DNA of 64,000 nt, taken from Microbacterium sp. 8M. GTDB lineage: Bacteria; Actinomycetota; Actinomycetes; Actinomycetales; Microbacteriaceae. Under the pieces are notes generated by a model, which was given only the letters and a program-made list of their open reading frames with translations, was not told where the DNA came from and searched no databases. The translations under genes were made by a program, and so were the position numbers. Position 1 is the first letter of the stretch. Each line of letters starts with the position of its first letter. The DNA lies in NCBI RefSeq assembly GCF_902506375.1, contig NZ_LR733284.1:1848059-1912058 (forward strand). Reading direction: 5' to 3'. Shown here piece by piece: positions 14,769 to 24,050 of the stretch.

Positions 14769-16055
14769 TCACCCGTTCGAGTCGGCTTGATCGTGCGGGT
14801 TTCCCTTCTCGCTGTCGTCGTGGGGATTGCCGCCCCTTCCCGCATCGCCGTTTCGCTCGGCATTCTCCTCGTGCTTCGCGTGCGCGGCAGCGCTCTTGCC
14901 CGGATCCTCGCGCGTCGTGATGTCGCCGGCCGGCACGACCGACCCGGCCGGTACCACAGCGGGCTGGACCGCCTCCGACGGGATCTGCGGTGCGGGCGTC
15001 GGCGTAGAGGCGCGCGGGGCGTTCGAAGGTTCCGCCTGAGGAGCATCGGGATGCGCGAGCCCGCCGATCCCCGCCACGGCGAGCCCGACCGCGATGAGCG
15101 CCCCCACGCACGCCGCGACGACCAGATGGACGCGCCCTGGTGGCGAACCGCGTGATGCGCGGTGCTGCGCCGGGACGGAGCTGCGCGCCCTCGGCGACGT
15201 GGAGATGCGCGCCGTGGGGACCGGCTCGTGTGCCTCCACGGCAGCCAGATCCGCGGCGGCCGCCGACACCTGCGCAGCGGACGGCCGCTCCTCCGGGTCC
15301 GCGGAGGTCATGCGCTGCAACAGCAGCACCCATCCGGATCCCAGCGCCTCAGGGATCGCGATCGGCGCCCTTCGTTCCGCCGAAGCGGCATAAGCCTCCG
15401 CAGGCGCCGCTGGAACACCGGTGAGCGCCTCGAGCAGCAGCACGCCCAATGCGTACACATCCGAAGCCGGGGTGGCACGGTTGCCCCGAAAGAGCTCGGT
15501 CGCCATGTAGGCCGCGGTGCCGACCGTGATTCCTGGCGCGGTCACGGACATGTCTTTCGTGCCCCGCGCGATCCCGAAGTCGGCGAGGACGGCCCGCCAC
15601 GGCCACCCCGGACCGGCCGACGGGCGCATCAGAACGTTGGACGGCTTCACATCCCGATGCACCGCCCCGGAGGCGTGCACGAGGGCCAGCGCATCGGCGA
15701 GGTCCCTGCCCACAACGGCGGCGTGGGCGCGGTCGAGGGCGCCGCGGGCGATCACGGCGGAGAGGGGCGGACCGTCGATGTACTCCATCACCAGGTAGCG
15801 CTGTCGGCCGGGGGAGAGCTGGGCATCGAGAAGCGTCACGAGGGAGGGATGGTCGAGAGACGCCAGCAGCGCCGTCTCGCGGTGCGGTCGCTCACCGGGC
15901 GTGGTCTCGCGCAGGAGCTTCACGGCGACGATGCGATCCAGATGCAGATCCTCCGCCCGGTACACGTCGGCGCTGGCGCCGCTGCCGAGGTGCTCGCACA
16001 GCCGGTATCGCCCGTCGAGGAGGAGATCGGTCGGGGTGAGGGTCGAGGTGTGCAT
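14769..16055 (-). CDS. Transmembrane Ser/Thr protein kinase (Hanks type)
   Basis: This 428-residue receptor-like kinase phosphorylates Ser/Thr of target proteins. Kinase domain, residues 17-275: Gly loop LGSGASADVY (23-32), VAVKLL with Lys46, Glu60, catalytic loop HRDVKPSN (133-140) and DFG (159-161). The usual APE motif reads ATE (TAAYMATELF). One membrane segment (309-333) follows. An extracytoplasmic tail of about 95 residues is Pro/Ala-rich, then rich in His, Asp, Asn, Glu and Lys. There are no PASTA repeats, so the signal sensed is unknown. I chose ATG 16055 because GGGAGG lies just upstream. TAGCTT about 39 nt upstream on the minus strand (16099-16094) is the likely -10 box. Confidence 0.9.
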   Translation of the reverse strand: MHTSTLTPTDLLLDGRYRLCEHLGSGASADVYRAEDLHLDRIVAVKLLRETTPGERPHRETALLASLDHPSLVTLLDAQLSPGRQRYLVMEYIDGPPLSAVIARGALDRAHAAVVGRDLADALALVHASGAVHRDVKPSNVLMRPSAGPGWPWRAVLADFGIARGTKDMSVTAPGITVGTAAYMATELFRGNRATPASDVYALGVLLLEALTGVPAAPAEAYAASAERRAPIAIPEALGSGWVLLLQRMTSADPEERPSAAQVSAAAADLAAVEAHEPVPTARISTSPRARSSVPAQHRASRGSPPGRVHLVVAACVGALIAVGLAVAGIGGLAHPDAPQAEPSNAPRASTPTPAPQIPSEAVQPAVVPAGSVVPAGDITTREDPGKSAAAHAKHEENAERNGDAGRGGNPHDDSEKGNPHDQADSNG

Positions 16056-16261
16056 GGGCCTCCCATCAGGGTGCTTCCCGCGGAGCAGGGTCGAAGCTAG
16101 CCCGTGTGGGGACCCTGCGCACGTGGCTTGACGCGGGGCGAAGCGCCTGCAAGGCGGGCTCCGCGGTGCTCTCGCCGCCGGCGTGCAATGCATGCCTCCG
16201 CTCGGGTTCCGGGGCTTGCACTCCTCGGACGTCGCCGACGTCGGCGGATCCCCGCTCGCGC

Positions 16262-16267
16262 TAGGTT
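16262..16267 (+). promoter_or_regulatory. -10 box for the LtrA-family gene
   Basis: TAGGTT lies 65 nt before the ATG at 16333, giving a leader of about 60 nt. A strong GGGGGAG ribosome site precedes that ATG. Confidence 0.4.
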
Positions 16268-16332
16268 GGACGCTGCAGGATTCGAGGCGACTCCCCGAGA
16301 TCAGGCGGGATCCGGGGACAAGGGGGAGCAGC

Positions 16333-17592
16333 ATGACGAACGCGGTGGAACGGTACCGGCACGGTCTGCGGCCGATGCGCGGGCGCGCCCGGCACGAGCC
16401 GCACCGGGCGGCGACACCGCTCGAGGCGCTTTACGACCTCGTCTTCGCCGCGGCGTTCGGTGTGGCGGGGACCCAGCTGGCGGCGGGCATCGCCGCCGGG
16501 CACGGGGGAGCAGCCGTGGGTGCGTTCGCCTTCGCGATCGCCGCCGTCATCTGGGCATGGATCAACTTCTCCTGGTTCGCATCCGCGTTCGACACGGACG
16601 ACTGGCTGTTCCGTCTGTTCACGATGGTGCAGATGGCCGGCGTGATCGTGCTCGCGATCGGGCTGCCGACGATGTTCGAGTCTGTCGAGGCCCACGGCGT
16701 CTTCGACAACCGCATCATGGTCTCCGGCTACATCGTCATGCGGGTCGGGCTGCTCGCACAGTGGCTTCGGGCAGCCCGGGATCCCGCGTACCGCACCCAC
16801 GCGCTCACCTACGTGGTGTTCGTCGCCGTCGCGCAGCTCGGCTGGATCATCGTCGCCTGGGCGCCGCTGCCGTTCGGCACCGCGATGATCGGCGCCGCGC
16901 TGTGCTGGCTTGTCGAGCTCGGCGGCCCGGTCGTCGCGGAGCGCAAGGGCGAGGGCGAACGCCGCGGTACGCCCTGGCACGCGCATCACATCGCGGAGCG
17001 GTACTCGCTCCTGACGATCATCGCCCTCGGCGAGACCGTCATCGGCACGCTCGCCGCCGCCCAGGAGGTCTCGCACGAGAAGGGCTGGTCGGCAGACGCG
17101 ATCGTCGTGATCGCAGCGGGTGTCGCGATGACCTTCGGGCTGTGGTGGTCGTACACGATCATGCCGTCCGGTCCGATCCTCGCCGTGCACCGCAAGCGAT
17201 CGTTCGTGTGGGGCTACGGGCATGCGTTCATCTTCGCGAGCGTCGCTGCCGTCGGCGCGGGCCTGCACGCCATCGGCTACGCGTATCGACACGAGGACCC
17301 TGTCGCGACGCCCGTCGTGATCCTCATGATCGCGGTCCCGGTGATCGTCTTCATGGCCTCGACGTCGCTGCTGCATGCGTATCTCGTGCACTCGCCCAAG
17401 GGGCTGCCGCTGCACGCACTCGCGATGGTGCTGCCAGTGCTCGGCATCGTGGTGGCGTTCGCCGGCATGCCGCTCGGAGTATGCCTGCTCGTGGTGCTGG
17501 CCGGGCCGGTCCTGGTCGTGGTCGCCTATGAGGCAGGGGCCTGGCGGCTCGCACAGCGGCACCTGGACCAGGCTCTGGCCGCCGCGGCGTAG
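16333..17592 (+). CDS. LtrA-family (low temperature requirement A) membrane protein
   Basis: This 419-residue polytopic protein has roughly ten to twelve membrane segments. Family signs are the N-terminal ATPLEALYDLVFAAAF segment (the LtrA hallmark E-L-x-D-L-V-F-A), the central HIAERYSLLTIIALGET motif and the following FGLWWSYT. The family is named from a Listeria gene needed for growth in the cold; its molecular function is not established. The ATG at 16333 has GGGGGAG 7 nt upstream. The stop codon TAG (17590-17592) also forms the first three bases of the -10 box of the thrS leader, so the two units abut. Confidence 0.9.
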   Translation: MTNAVERYRHGLRPMRGRARHEPHRAATPLEALYDLVFAAAFGVAGTQLAAGIAAGHGGAAVGAFAFAIAAVIWAWINFSWFASAFDTDDWLFRLFTMVQMAGVIVLAIGLPTMFESVEAHGVFDNRIMVSGYIVMRVGLLAQWLRAARDPAYRTHALTYVVFVAVAQLGWIIVAWAPLPFGTAMIGAALCWLVELGGPVVAERKGEGERRGTPWHAHHIAERYSLLTIIALGETVIGTLAAAQEVSHEKGWSADAIVVIAAGVAMTFGLWWSYTIMPSGPILAVHRKRSFVWGYGHAFIFASVAAVGAGLHAIGYAYRHEDPVATPVVILMIAVPVIVFMASTSLLHAYLVHSPKGLPLHALAMVLPVLGIVVAFAGMPLGVCLLVVLAGPVLVVVAYEAGAWRLAQRHLDQALAAAA

Positions 17593-17595
17593 GAT
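17590..17595 (+). promoter_or_regulatory. -10 box of the thrS leader transcript
   Basis: TAGGAT, overlapping the preceding stop codon, lies exactly 6 nt before ATG 17602, the same geometry as the other leaderless starts in the window. Confidence 0.6.
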
Positions 17596-17601
17596 TCTCC
17601 T

Positions 17602-17670
17602 ATGGACTTCGCCCGGCAGACGCACGCGACCGTCGTCGCGGTCACCGGCACGCGAACTCTCAGGGCCTGA
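17602..17670 (+). CDS. Thr-rich leader peptide upstream of thrS (22 aa)
   Basis: A 22-codon ORF starts exactly where a leaderless transcript should begin. Five of 22 residues are Thr (positions 7, 10, 15, 17, 19), and four of them fall in the second half. The stop codon lies within a hairpin. CTCAG at 17659-17663 can pair with CTGAG at 17667-17671 or with CTGAG at 17698-17702, flanking a stable GGGCGC/GCGCCC hairpin (17678-17693). This is the layout of ribosome-mediated attenuation, in which stalling at Thr codons when charged tRNA-Thr is scarce would change folding ahead of thrS. No T-rich terminator is visible, so control could be translational. The peptide is predicted, not shown. Confidence 0.55.
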   Translation: MDFARQTHATVVAVTGTRTLRA

Positions 17671-17702
17671 GCGGGCAGGGCGCCGACGCGCCCGAAGCTG
17701 AG
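17659..17702 (+). promoter_or_regulatory. Alternative RNA hairpins in the thrS leader
   Basis: Two mutually exclusive pairings share CTCAG (17659-17663): with 17667-17671 (loop of 3) or with 17698-17702 enclosing the GGGCGC-CGAC-GCGCCC hairpin. The first pairing overlaps the leader stop codon and could not form while a ribosome occupies it. Confidence 0.45.
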
Positions 17703-17733
17703 CCGAGACCGTCGCCAAACTGGAGAACTTCCT

Positions 17734-19767
17734 TTGTCTGAGAACCCCGTGTCCGCCCCTGAACTGCCGTCCTACCCCTGCGACGGCTTCGCGCTCTACG
17801 GCGCGAACGGACCGTACAGCGACCGCTCCGTCGTCGCCATGCTCGTCAACGGGCAGCAGAAGGACCTCGCCGCCGTCGTCAACGAGGGCGACGACGTGCA
17901 GCCGATCACGATCGACAGCCCCGAGGGCCTCGCGATCCTGCGCCACTCGACGGCGCACGTGCTCGCCCAGGCCGTGCAGCGCATCAAGCCGCAGGCGAAC
18001 CTCGGCATCGGGCCGCCCATCACCGACGGCTTCTACTACGACTTCGGCGTGGACACCCCGTTCACTCCCGAGGACGTCAAGGCCATCTCCAAGGAGATGC
18101 AGCGGATCCAGCGCGAGGGCCAGCGCTTCGTCCGCCGTGTCGTCACGGACGAGGAGGCGCGGGCGGAGCTCGCGGACGAGCCGTTCAAGCTCGAACTCAT
18201 CGGGCTCAAGGGTGGTGGCGCCGACAAGACCGAGGGCGCCTCGGTCGAGGTCGGCGAGGGCGAGCTGACCATCTACGACAACGTCTCCAAGGACGGCGAG
18301 GTGGTCTGGAAGGACCTCTGCCGCGGCCCGCACCTGCCGAACACCCGCATGATCGGCAACGGCTGGGACCTCACCCGCATCGCCGCGGCCTACTGGCGCG
18401 GATCTGAGAAGAACCCGCAGCTGCAGCGCATCTACGGCACGGCGTGGCCGACCAAGGACGAACTGCGCGCCTACCAGCAGCGTCTGGAGGAGGCTGCCAA
18501 GCGCGACCACCGTCGCCTGGGCAAGGAGCTCGATCTCTTCTCCTTCCCCGACGAGATCGGATCCGGTCTCTCGGTCTGGCACCCGCGAGGCGGCATCATC
18601 CGCGGCGAGATGGAGCAGCACGCCCGCCGCCGGCACATCGCCGCCGGCTACAACTACGTGTACACGCCGCACATCTCCAAGGAGGACCTGTTCCTCACGT
18701 CCAACCACCTCGTCACCTACCGCGACGGCATGTTCCCGCCGATCCGGATGGACGAGGAGCGCGACGAGGAGGGGCACATCACCAAGCAGGGCCAGGACTA
18801 CTACCTGAAGCCGATGAACTGCCCGATGCACATCCTCATCTACCGGGAGCGTGCACGCAGCTACCGGGACCTGCCGCTGCGGCTCGCAGAGAACGGCACC
18901 GTCTACCGCAACGAGCTCTCCGGCGCCCTGCACGGCCTCACGCGCGTGCGCGGCTTCACCCAGGACGATTCGCATCTCTTCGTCACGCCGGACCAGCTCG
19001 AGTCCGAGGTCACGAAGGTCCTCGAGTTCATCCTCTCGATGCTGCGCGACTTCGGGCTCAGCGACTTCGAGCTCGAGCTGTCGATGCGCGACGACGAAAA
19101 GGACAAGTGGATCGGATCCGACGAGTTCTGGGAGTACTCGACGAACGCGCTGCGCAACGTGGCCCTGGCATCCGGCCTCAAACTGACCGAGGTGCCCGGT
19201 GAGGCGGCCTTCTACGGTCCGAAGATCGACCTGAAGACCACCGACGCGATCGGGCGGGTGTGGCAGCTGTCGACCGTGCAGGTCGACCCCAACCTCCCGG
19301 AGCGCTTCGATCTGGAGTTCACGGACCGGGACGGGCAGAAGAAGCGCCCGATCATGATCCACCGCGCCCTGTTCGGATCGATCGAGCGGTTCTTCGCGAT
19401 CCTGCTCGAGCACTACGCCGGCGATTTCCCGCTCTGGCTCTCCCCGGTCCAGATCATGGGGATCCCCGTGGCCGAGGAGTTCGCGGACTACCTGGACGAC
19501 GCCGTCGCCGCGTTCCGCGAGGCCGGTGTGCGCGCCGAGGTCGACCACTCCGACGAGCGCATGCAGAAGAAGATCCGCAACCACACCACCGGCAAGGTGC
19601 CGCTGATCCTGATCGCGGGGGAGCAGGACCGTGCCGCGGGAACGGTCTCGTTCCGGTTCCGCGATGGAACCCAGGAGAACGGCGTCCCTCTCGCCGATGC
19701 CGTGGAGCGTGTGCGCCGCGCGGTCGAGAGCCACGCGCTGATCCAGACGGCGGGCGACCTGGCATGA
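17734..19767 (+). CDS. thrS: Threonyl-tRNA synthetase
   Basis: ThrS charges tRNA-Thr using ATP and threonine. At 677 residues it is the full bacterial class II enzyme. The TGS domain lies at about 25-90. The second N-terminal (editing-like) domain contains [10 protein letters not shown] near residue 70. The catalytic core has [10 protein letters not shown] near residue 361 (zinc-site Cys), [17 protein letters not shown] (motif 2) and motif 3 near [10 protein letters not shown]. The C-terminal anticodon-binding domain follows. The start is TTG at 17734, supported by GGAG 8 nt upstream. Its stop overlaps the next ATG by 4 nt. A Thr-rich leader ORF lies just upstream. Confidence 0.97.
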   Translation: MSENPVSAPELPSYPCDGFALYGANGPYSDRSVVAMLVNGQQKDLAAVVNEGDDVQPITIDSPEGLAILRHSTAHVLAQAVQRIKPQANLGIGPPITDGFYYDFGVDTPFTPEDVKAISKEMQRIQREGQRFVRRVVTDEEARAELADEPFKLELIGLKGGGADKTEGASVEVGEGELTIYDNVSKDGEVVWKDLCRGPHLPNTRMIGNGWDLTRIAAAYWRGSEKNPQLQRIYGTAWPTKDELRAYQQRLEEAAKRDHRRLGKELDLFSFPDEIGSGLSVWHPRGGIIRGEMEQHARRRHIAAGYNYVYTPHISKEDLFLTSNHLVTYRDGMFPPIRMDEERDEEGHITKQGQDYYLKPMNCPMHILIYRERARSYRDLPLRLAENGTVYRNELSGALHGLTRVRGFTQDDSHLFVTPDQLESEVTKVLEFILSMLRDFGLSDFELELSMRDDEKDKWIGSDEFWEYSTNALRNVALASGLKLTEVPGEAAFYGPKIDLKTTDAIGRVWQLSTVQVDPNLPERFDLEFTDRDGQKKRPIMIHRALFGSIERFFAILLEHYAGDFPLWLSPVQIMGIPVAEEFADYLDDAVAAFREAGVRAEVDHSDERMQKKIRNHTTGKVPLILIAGEQDRAAGTVSFRFRDGTQENGVPLADAVERVRRAVESHALIQTAGDLA

Positions 19768-20321
19768 CCGTCGACGGGGGCGCCGCCGACGCGCGGCTCG
19801 AAGACGCCGCACATCTGGCCGGCGTCCCCGACGAGTTCCAGCGCCTGTGGGTGCCGCACCGGATGACCTACATCCAGGCGGGCCCCGAGCCGCTGCGCGA
19901 GGAGTGCCCGTTCTGCGAGGCGCCGAAGCACCCGGACGAGGAGCGGTTGATCGTCGCTCGCGGACGGACGGCGTACGTGCTGCTGAACCTGTTCCCATAC
20001 AACTCCGGGCACCTCCTGGTCTGCCCGTACCGCCACATCGCGACCTATGACGAGGCGACCACCGAGGAGGTCGCCGAGATCGGATCGCTCACCCAGACCG
20101 CCATGCGGGTGCTCAAGGCCACCTCGCGATGCGACGGCTTCAACATCGGCATGAACCAGGGCGCCGTCGCCGGCGCCGGCGTGGATGCGCACCTGCACCA
20201 GCATGTCGTCCCGCGCTGGAACAGCGACGCGAACTTCTTCCCGATCATCGCCAAGACCAAGGCGCTGCCCCAGCTGCTGGGCGACGTGCGCAACACGGTC
20301 GCGGCGGCCTGGCCCGCCTGA
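19764..20321 (+). CDS. HIT-domain protein, Ap4A phosphorylase-like
   Basis: This is a 185-residue histidine-triad protein. The catalytic triad motif is HLHQHVV with His143, His145 and His147, and an N-terminal CPFC pair sits at 48-51. The closest characterised relative I know is the mycobacterial thrS-linked HIT protein (Rv2613c), described as a diadenosine tetraphosphate phosphorylase. The same position directly after thrS makes that role likely, because aminoacyl-tRNA synthetases produce Ap4A. The ATG overlaps the thrS stop by 4 nt. A nested hairpin follows the stop. Confidence 0.88.
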   Translation: MTVDGGAADARLEDAAHLAGVPDEFQRLWVPHRMTYIQAGPEPLREECPFCEAPKHPDEERLIVARGRTAYVLLNLFPYNSGHLLVCPYRHIATYDEATTEEVAEIGSLTQTAMRVLKATSRCDGFNIGMNQGAVAGAGVDAHLHQHVVPRWNSDANFFPIIAKTKALPQLLGDVRNTVAAAWPA

Positions 20322-20358
20322 GTCCCGGGCGCCGATCACGGCGCAGCCGGTGACTCAG
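20319..20358. terminator. Nested hairpin between convergent HIT and pdxY genes
   Basis: The outer arms are CTGAGTC (20319-20325) and GACTCAG (20352-20358). The inner arms are GCGCCG and CGGCGC (20329-20344). It lies between two convergent stops, so it can serve both directions. There is no T run. Confidence 0.5.
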
Positions 20359-20368
20359 CCAGCGGTCC

Positions 20369-21223
20369 TCAGCGCACCTGACGTGCGGTGAACTGCAGAG
20401 GCGGGTTCGCGTAGAACTCCTGAGCCGGGATGAGCTGCAGTTCGCGCGCGCCCGACTCGAGGGTGAGTCGCAGCAGCTCGTACACGCTCGACACCGTGCG
20501 CTCGAGGGCGACCTTCGCGTCGCCCGTCTCGACGTAGTGCGCCGTGAACAGGGCCGCGGTTACGTCGCCGGATCCGTTCGCCTTCATCGGCAGATGCGGG
20601 GTCGCGACGAGCCAGGCGCCCTTGTCGTCGACGGCGAGCATCTCGATCGTGCCCTCCTCGCGATCGGGGCGCTCCACGCTCGTCACGAGCACGGTGTTCG
20701 GGCCCATCGCGCGGGCGGCGTCGACGGAGGCGAGCGTCGATTCGAGCGTGTCGGGCTCGGTGCCGGTGAGGAAGCCGAGCTCGAACTGGTTCGGGGTGAT
20801 GATGTCGGCGACCGGCACGACGCGGTCGCGCAGCAGGACGGGGATCGCCGGCGCGACGAAGCAGCCGGACTTCGCGTTGCCCATCACCGGGTCGCAGGCG
20901 TACACGGCGTTCGGGTTGGCGGCCTTGACGCGCGCGACGGCGTCGATGATGACGTCGCCGATGCCCTCGCCGCCCTGGTAGCCGCTGAGCACGGCGTCGA
21001 TCTCGCCGAGAACGCCGCGCTCCTCGATGCCGGTGATGACCTCGCGGACGTCCTCCGGGGCGATCAGCGGACCGCGCCATGCGCCGTATCCGGTGTGGTT
21101 GGAGAAGTTCACGGTGTAGACGGGCAGCACCTCGACGCCGATGCGTTGGAGCGGGAAGACCGCCGCGGAGTTGCCGACGTGGCCGTACGCGACGGCCGAC
21201 TGGATCGAGAGCACGGTGAGCAT
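20369..21223 (-). CDS. pdxY: Pyridoxal kinase PdxY
   Basis: This 284-residue ribokinase-family enzyme phosphorylates pyridoxal to PLP with ATP (salvage route). Signatures are the N-terminal [19 protein letters not shown] substrate region, [10 protein letters not shown] near 38, YACDPVMGN near 108 (Mg/phosphate), [12 protein letters not shown], and the anion-hole segment near residue 215 ([15 protein letters not shown]) with the catalytic Asp in GSGD. It is divergent from pdxS-pdxT, so both salvage and de novo PLP synthesis sit around one 87-bp intergenic region. GAGG lies upstream of the ATG. Confidence 0.95.
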   Translation of the reverse strand: MLTVLSIQSAVAYGHVGNSAAVFPLQRIGVEVLPVYTVNFSNHTGYGAWRGPLIAPEDVREVITGIEERGVLGEIDAVLSGYQGGEGIGDVIIDAVARVKAANPNAVYACDPVMGNAKSGCFVAPAIPVLLRDRVVPVADIITPNQFELGFLTGTEPDTLESTLASVDAARAMGPNTVLVTSVERPDREEGTIEMLAVDDKGAWLVATPHLPMKANGSGDVTAALFTAHYVETGDAKVALERTVSSVYELLRLTLESGARELQLIPAQEFYANPPLQFTARQVR

Positions 21224-21297
21224 TCCTCGATCCTCTCACCTGCTCCGGCGGATCCGATCACCGGCGGGATGGTGTCGGGGTACCGTCGCAGACAGCG

Positions 21298-21303
21298 TAA
21301 GAT
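21298..21303 (+). promoter_or_regulatory. -10 box of a leaderless promoter (pdxS)
   Basis: TAAGAT is followed by 7 nt and ATG 21311. No Shine-Dalgarno sequence is visible. No MocR-type (PdxR) regulator gene is adjacent. Confidence 0.5.
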
Positions 21304-21310
21304 ATGTCCT

Positions 21311-22213
21311 ATGACAGAACTGGCACCCGAATCCACCACCGGCACCGCCCGCGTCAAGCGCGGCCTCGCGGAGATGCTCAAGGGCGGCGTCATCATGGAC
21401 GTCGTCACGCCCGAGCAGGCGAAGATCGCCGAGGACGCCGGCGCCGTCGCCGTGATGGCTCTCGAGCGGGTGCCCGCGGACATCCGCGCCCAGGGCGGCG
21501 TCTCGCGCATGAGCGACCCGGACATGATCGACGGCATCATCTCGGCCGTCTCGATCCCGGTGATGGCGAAGGCGCGCATCGGCCACTTCGTGGAGGCGCA
21601 GGTGCTGCAGGAGCTCGGGGTCGACTACATCGACGAGTCCGAGGTGCTCTCGCCCGCCGACTACGTGAACCACATCGACAAGTGGGGCTTCACGGTGCCC
21701 TTCGTCTGCGGTGCCACCAACCTCGGCGAGGCGCTGCGCCGTATCACCGAGGGCGCGGCGATGATCCGCTCCAAGGGCGAGGCGGGCACCGGCGACGTCT
21801 CCGAGGCGATGAAGCACATCCGAACGATCCGCGGCGAGATCGCCCGGCTGACCTCGCTCAGCAAGGACGAGCTGTACGTCGCCGCGAAGGAGCTGCAGGC
21901 GCCGTACGAGCTCGTCGCCGAGGTGGCGGAGAAGGGCGCGCTCCCGGTCGTCATGTTCGTCGCCGGCGGAGTCGCGACCCCGGCCGACGCCGCCATGATG
22001 ATGCAGCTCGGCGCCGACGGCGTCTTCGTCGGATCCGGCATCTTCAAGTCGGGCGACCCGGCGGCGCGTGCCGCCGCGATCGTGAAGGCGACGGCCGCCT
22101 ACGACGATCCCGCGGTGATCGCGCAGGTCTCGCGCGGCCTCGGCGAGGCCATGGTCGGCATCAACGTGTCGGACCTGCCCGCGCCGCACCGTCTCGCGGA
22201 GCGCGGCTGGTGA
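21311..22213 (+). CDS. pdxS: Pyridoxal 5'-phosphate synthase, synthase subunit
   Basis: PdxS builds PLP from ribose 5-phosphate, glyceraldehyde 3-phosphate and ammonia supplied by PdxT, in a 12+12 subunit complex. It has 300 residues and a (beta/alpha)8 barrel. [17 protein letters not shown] opens the fold. Lys87 in MAKARIGH corresponds to the Schiff-base Lys. Highly conserved [10 protein letters not shown] and GSGIFKS phosphate-binding stretches are present. The ATG fits a leaderless start. The stop overlaps the pdxT GTG by 3 nt. Confidence 0.97.
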   Translation: MTELAPESTTGTARVKRGLAEMLKGGVIMDVVTPEQAKIAEDAGAVAVMALERVPADIRAQGGVSRMSDPDMIDGIISAVSIPVMAKARIGHFVEAQVLQELGVDYIDESEVLSPADYVNHIDKWGFTVPFVCGATNLGEALRRITEGAAMIRSKGEAGTGDVSEAMKHIRTIRGEIARLTSLSKDELYVAAKELQAPYELVAEVAEKGALPVVMFVAGGVATPADAAMMMQLGADGVFVGSGIFKSGDPAARAAAIVKATAAYDDPAVIAQVSRGLGEAMVGINVSDLPAPHRLAERGW

Positions 22214-22818
22214 CATCCGCCCTCCGGATCGGCGTGCTCGCCCTGCAGGGCGATGTCCGCGAGCACGCTGCGATCCTCACCTCGCTCGGGGCGGAGGCGG
22301 TCGCCGTCCGCCGCCCCGAGCAGCTGGCGGAGCTCGATGGACTCGTGATCCCGGGCGGCGAGTCGAGTGTGATCGACAAGCTGTCCAGGATCTTCGGGCT
22401 GCGGGATCCGCTGCGCGCGCTCATCGCAGAGGGTCTGCCCGTCTACGGCACCTGCGCCGGTCTGATCCTGCTCGCCGACGAGATCGAGGGCGCGATCGAT
22501 GGGCAGCTCACTTTCGGCGGCTTGGACGTGACCGTCGCGCGCAACGCGTTCGGAGGACAGGTCGAGTCGTTCGAGACGGAGCTCCAGGTGGAGGGCATCG
22601 AGGATCCGGTCGCGGCGACCTTCATCCGTGCCCCGCTCATCACGCGCGTTGGGCCCAAAGCCAGAGCGATCGCCGCGCTTGCGGATGGCGGCGTGGTGGC
22701 GGTGGAGCAGGGCAACCTGCTCGGCACCAGCTTCCACCCGGAGATGAACGGCGAGACCCGCCTGCACGCCCGCCTGCTCGAAGTGGCAGAGGCTCGGCGC
22801 GCGGCTCTCGCAGCCTGA
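22210..22818 (+). CDS. pdxT: PLP synthase glutaminase subunit
   Basis: This 202-residue class I-type glutamine amidotransferase hydrolyses glutamine and channels ammonia to PdxS. The catalytic triad is visible: nucleophile Cys82 in [10 protein letters not shown], then His176 and Glu178 in SFHPEM. The oxyanion region is PGGESS near 48. It starts at GTG 22210, overlapping the pdxS stop (GTGA), so synthesis of the two subunits is coupled. Confidence 0.97.
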   Translation: MTSALRIGVLALQGDVREHAAILTSLGAEAVAVRRPEQLAELDGLVIPGGESSVIDKLSRIFGLRDPLRALIAEGLPVYGTCAGLILLADEIEGAIDGQLTFGGLDVTVARNAFGGQVESFETELQVEGIEDPVAATFIRAPLITRVGPKARAIAALADGGVVAVEQGNLLGTSFHPEMNGETRLHARLLEVAEARRAALAA

Positions 22819-22862
22819 CGGATCCGGATCCGCCGAGCCCCTGAGTTCGGGCGCGGTACCGC

Positions 22863-22927
22863 GAGACTGCAATTGCGCGACGAGACTGCCGCACAGAGTT
22901 GCGGTGTCGTCGCGCAGTTGCAGTCTC
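22863..22927. repeat. Long imperfect inverted repeat after pdxT
   Basis: Arms of 21 nt (22863-22883 and 22907-22927) match with one mismatch. The 23-nt centre can pair further (CCGCA/TGCGG). It starts 45 nt after the pdxT stop and lacks a T run. It could be a terminator or a copy of a dispersed palindromic element; no second copy is present in this window. The rest of the 232-nt gap holds only the yebC promoter. Confidence 0.75.
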
Positions 22928-22993
22928 ATGGATTGAGGTGGCGGCACAGGAGCGCGGGCGAATCGGATCGCAGAGCCGCGCATCCCGGTTCGT

Positions 22994-22999
22994 TAGAAT
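22994..22999 (+). promoter_or_regulatory. -10 box for yebC
   Basis: TAGAAT lies 51 nt before the yebC ATG. The leader carries AGGAGA 5 nt from that ATG, so this is an ordinary leadered promoter. Confidence 0.5.
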
Positions 23000-23050
23000 G
23001 GACGATGCCCTGGCGGGAGCGACCCCGGGGCGGATACGAGCAGGAGACAT

Positions 23051-23809
23051 ATGTCCGGGCATTCCAAGTGGGCCACGACCAAGCACAAGAAGGCGGTCAT
23101 CGACGCACGCCGTGCCAAGTCGTGGGCCAAGCTCATCAAGAACATCGAGGTCGCCGCGAAGCTCGGCGGACCCGACCAGGCGGGCAACCCGACGCTGTTC
23201 GACGCGGTGCTGAAGGCGAAGAAGACCTCGGTCCCCAAGGACAACATCGACCGCGCGATCAAGCGCGGCGCAGGTATCGGCGGCGAATCCGTCGAGTACA
23301 GCTCCATCATGTACGAGGGCTACGGCCCGAGCGGCGTCGCCCTCATGATCGAGTGTCTGACCGACAACAAGAACCGCGCCGCCGCCGAGGTGCGCACGGC
23401 GCTCAGCCGCAACAACGGCACTCTGGCCGACCCGGGCAGCGTCGCGTACAACTTCACCCGCAAGGGCGTCATCGTCGTCTCCTCCGAGGGCACGACCGAG
23501 GACGACGTCATGATGGCGGCACTCGAGGCGGGGGCCGAGGAGATCGAGCCGCACGCCCAGGGCTTCGAGGTCATCACCGACGCCTCCGACCTGGTCGCGG
23601 TGCGCACCGCCCTGCAGGAGGCGGGGATCGAGTACGAGTCGGCCGACGTCGAGTTCGTTCCGAACCTCAAGGTCGAGATCGACGCGGAGGCCGCCCGCAA
23701 GGTGTTCCGCCTCATCGACGCGCTCGAGGACAGCGACGACGTGCAGAACGTGTACGCGAACTTCGACTTGACCCCCGACGTGCAGGCCGAGCTCGAGAAC
23801 GACGAATAA
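23051..23809 (+). CDS. yebC: YebC/PmpR-family protein
   Basis: This 252-residue protein belongs to the TACO1/YebC family. It has been described as a transcription regulator and, more recently, as a factor aiding translation of difficult (for example proline-rich) stretches. Characteristic signs are the N-terminal [28 protein letters not shown] near residue 60, [19 protein letters not shown] near 88 and the acidic C-terminus. AGGAGA supports the ATG. In many bacteria yebC sits just before ruvCAB; that order is kept here, with a GIY-YIG gene and repeats inserted between. Confidence 0.95.
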   Translation: MSGHSKWATTKHKKAVIDARRAKSWAKLIKNIEVAAKLGGPDQAGNPTLFDAVLKAKKTSVPKDNIDRAIKRGAGIGGESVEYSSIMYEGYGPSGVALMIECLTDNKNRAAAEVRTALSRNNGTLADPGSVAYNFTRKGVIVVSSEGTTEDDVMMAALEAGAEEIEPHAQGFEVITDASDLVAVRTALQEAGIEYESADVEFVPNLKVEIDAEAARKVFRLIDALEDSDDVQNVYANFDLTPDVQAELENDE

Positions 23810-23895
23810 GCCTCCGAGCCTCCGAAGGGGTCGATGTGCGCTGCGGCGCCGTCGGCCCCTTCGTCGTTCTTGCCCGGCGTCGCCACCGCCGGCCG

Positions 23896-24050
23896 CTGAG
23901 CCTGTCGAAGCGACCTCGCGTCGCCACAGTCGGTCACTGAGCCTGTCGAAGCGACCTCGCCTCGCCACAGTCGGTCACTGAGCCTGTCGAAGTGACCTCG
24001 CCTCGCCACAGTCGGGTGCAGAGCCAGTCGCAGAGCTTGTCGAAGCGACG
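23896..24050. repeat. Tandem array, 41-bp period, built on the TGAGCCTGTCGAAG repeat
   Basis: CTGAGCCTGTCGAAG recurs at 23896, 23937 and 23978 (spacing 41 bp), and a variant (CAGAGCTTGTCGAAG) at 24031 after a 12-bp insertion. The units between share GACCTCGCCTCGCCACAGTC. The right part overlaps the 3' end of the GIY-YIG gene on the other strand. Same core as the arrays at 24395, 48083 and 62547. Confidence 0.85.

Noticed and set aside
17602..17733. T-box riboswitch before thrS
   Set aside because: No T-box sequence, specifier loop or terminator/antiterminator pair with a T run is visible; the leader is too short.
16261..19998. A 1245-codon open frame on the minus strand opposite the LtrA-family gene, thrS and the HIT gene
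   Set aside because: Arg/Asp/His-rich translation with no domain, fully antisense to well identified genes; a high-GC codon-position artefact.
23005..23940. Leaderless ORF starting at ATG 23005, five nt after TAGAAT
   Set aside because: It runs out of frame through yebC with Arg/Gly-rich sequence; yebC has a clear AGGAGA site and conserved N-terminus at 23051.
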